Program-made: the position numbers and the translations under genes
Notes under the pieces: model-generated
The model's input: only the letters and a program-made list of their open reading frames with translations
What the model was told of the DNA's origin: nothing
Databases searched by the model: none
Assembly (NCBI GenBank): GCA_025928415.1
Contig: JAICJK010000047.1
Span: 1 to 10,597 of the forward strand
DNA: 10,597 nt
Origin: Solirubrobacteraceae bacterium
GTDB taxonomy: Bacteria; Actinomycetota; Thermoleophilia; Solirubrobacterales; Solirubrobacteraceae
Reading direction: 5' to 3'
Shown: in pieces, positions 7,550-10,597 of the stretch
Layout of the letters: each line of letters starts with the position of its first letter
Numbering within the stretch: the stretch's first letter is position 1

Positions 7550-10597
<3,048 letters not shown>

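Overview
The window is extremely GC-rich (clearly above 70% by eye). It carries an almost complete late menaquinone pathway, an actinobacterial-type serC with the HNETSTG and [11 protein letters not shown] signatures, GTG and TTG starts, and several genes that look leaderless. This points to a high-GC actinobacterium. The closeness of the proteins to Solirubrobacterales/Thermoleophilia types is an impression from memory, not a search result.

Layout. Bases 1-4187 hold menaquinone genes on both strands: menD (minus, runs off the left edge), menH (plus), then a minus-strand operon read menB-menA-menC that converges on menH. menB is head-to-head with menE (plus, 4212-5501). menE is followed 11 bases later by a class I SAM-dependent methyltransferase that is a candidate, unproven, for the last quinone methylation. 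Next come ilvC (ketol-acid reductoisomerase, 6424-7413), a large secreted Asp-box beta-propeller protein (7550-9376), a strong hairpin (9401-9424), and a ZTP (pfl) riboswitch leading into serC, which runs off the right edge.

How the genes work together. MenD makes SEPHCHC from isochorismate and 2-oxoglutarate. MenH eliminates pyruvate to give SHCHC, MenC dehydrates it to o-succinylbenzoate, MenE activates that to the CoA thioester, MenB closes the naphthoate ring, and MenA prenylates DHNA in the membrane. The methyltransferase could then make menaquinone. Isochorismate synthase (MenF) and the DHNA-CoA thioesterase are not in the window. ilvC (branched-chain amino acids) and serC (serine, and through it one-carbon units) are separate metabolic genes.

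Regulation. A TANNNT -10-like hexamer lies 7-10 bases before the start codons of menH, menB, menE, the methyltransferase and ilvC, mostly without a usable Shine-Dalgarno, so leaderless transcription seems the rule. menB and menE appear to share one bidirectional -10 region. serC differs: its TANNNT box sits just before the riboswitch, which is followed by a Shine-Dalgarno and a TTG start. The most interesting element is this riboswitch, because it would link ZTP (a signal of 10-formyl-tetrahydrofolate shortage) to serine synthesis.
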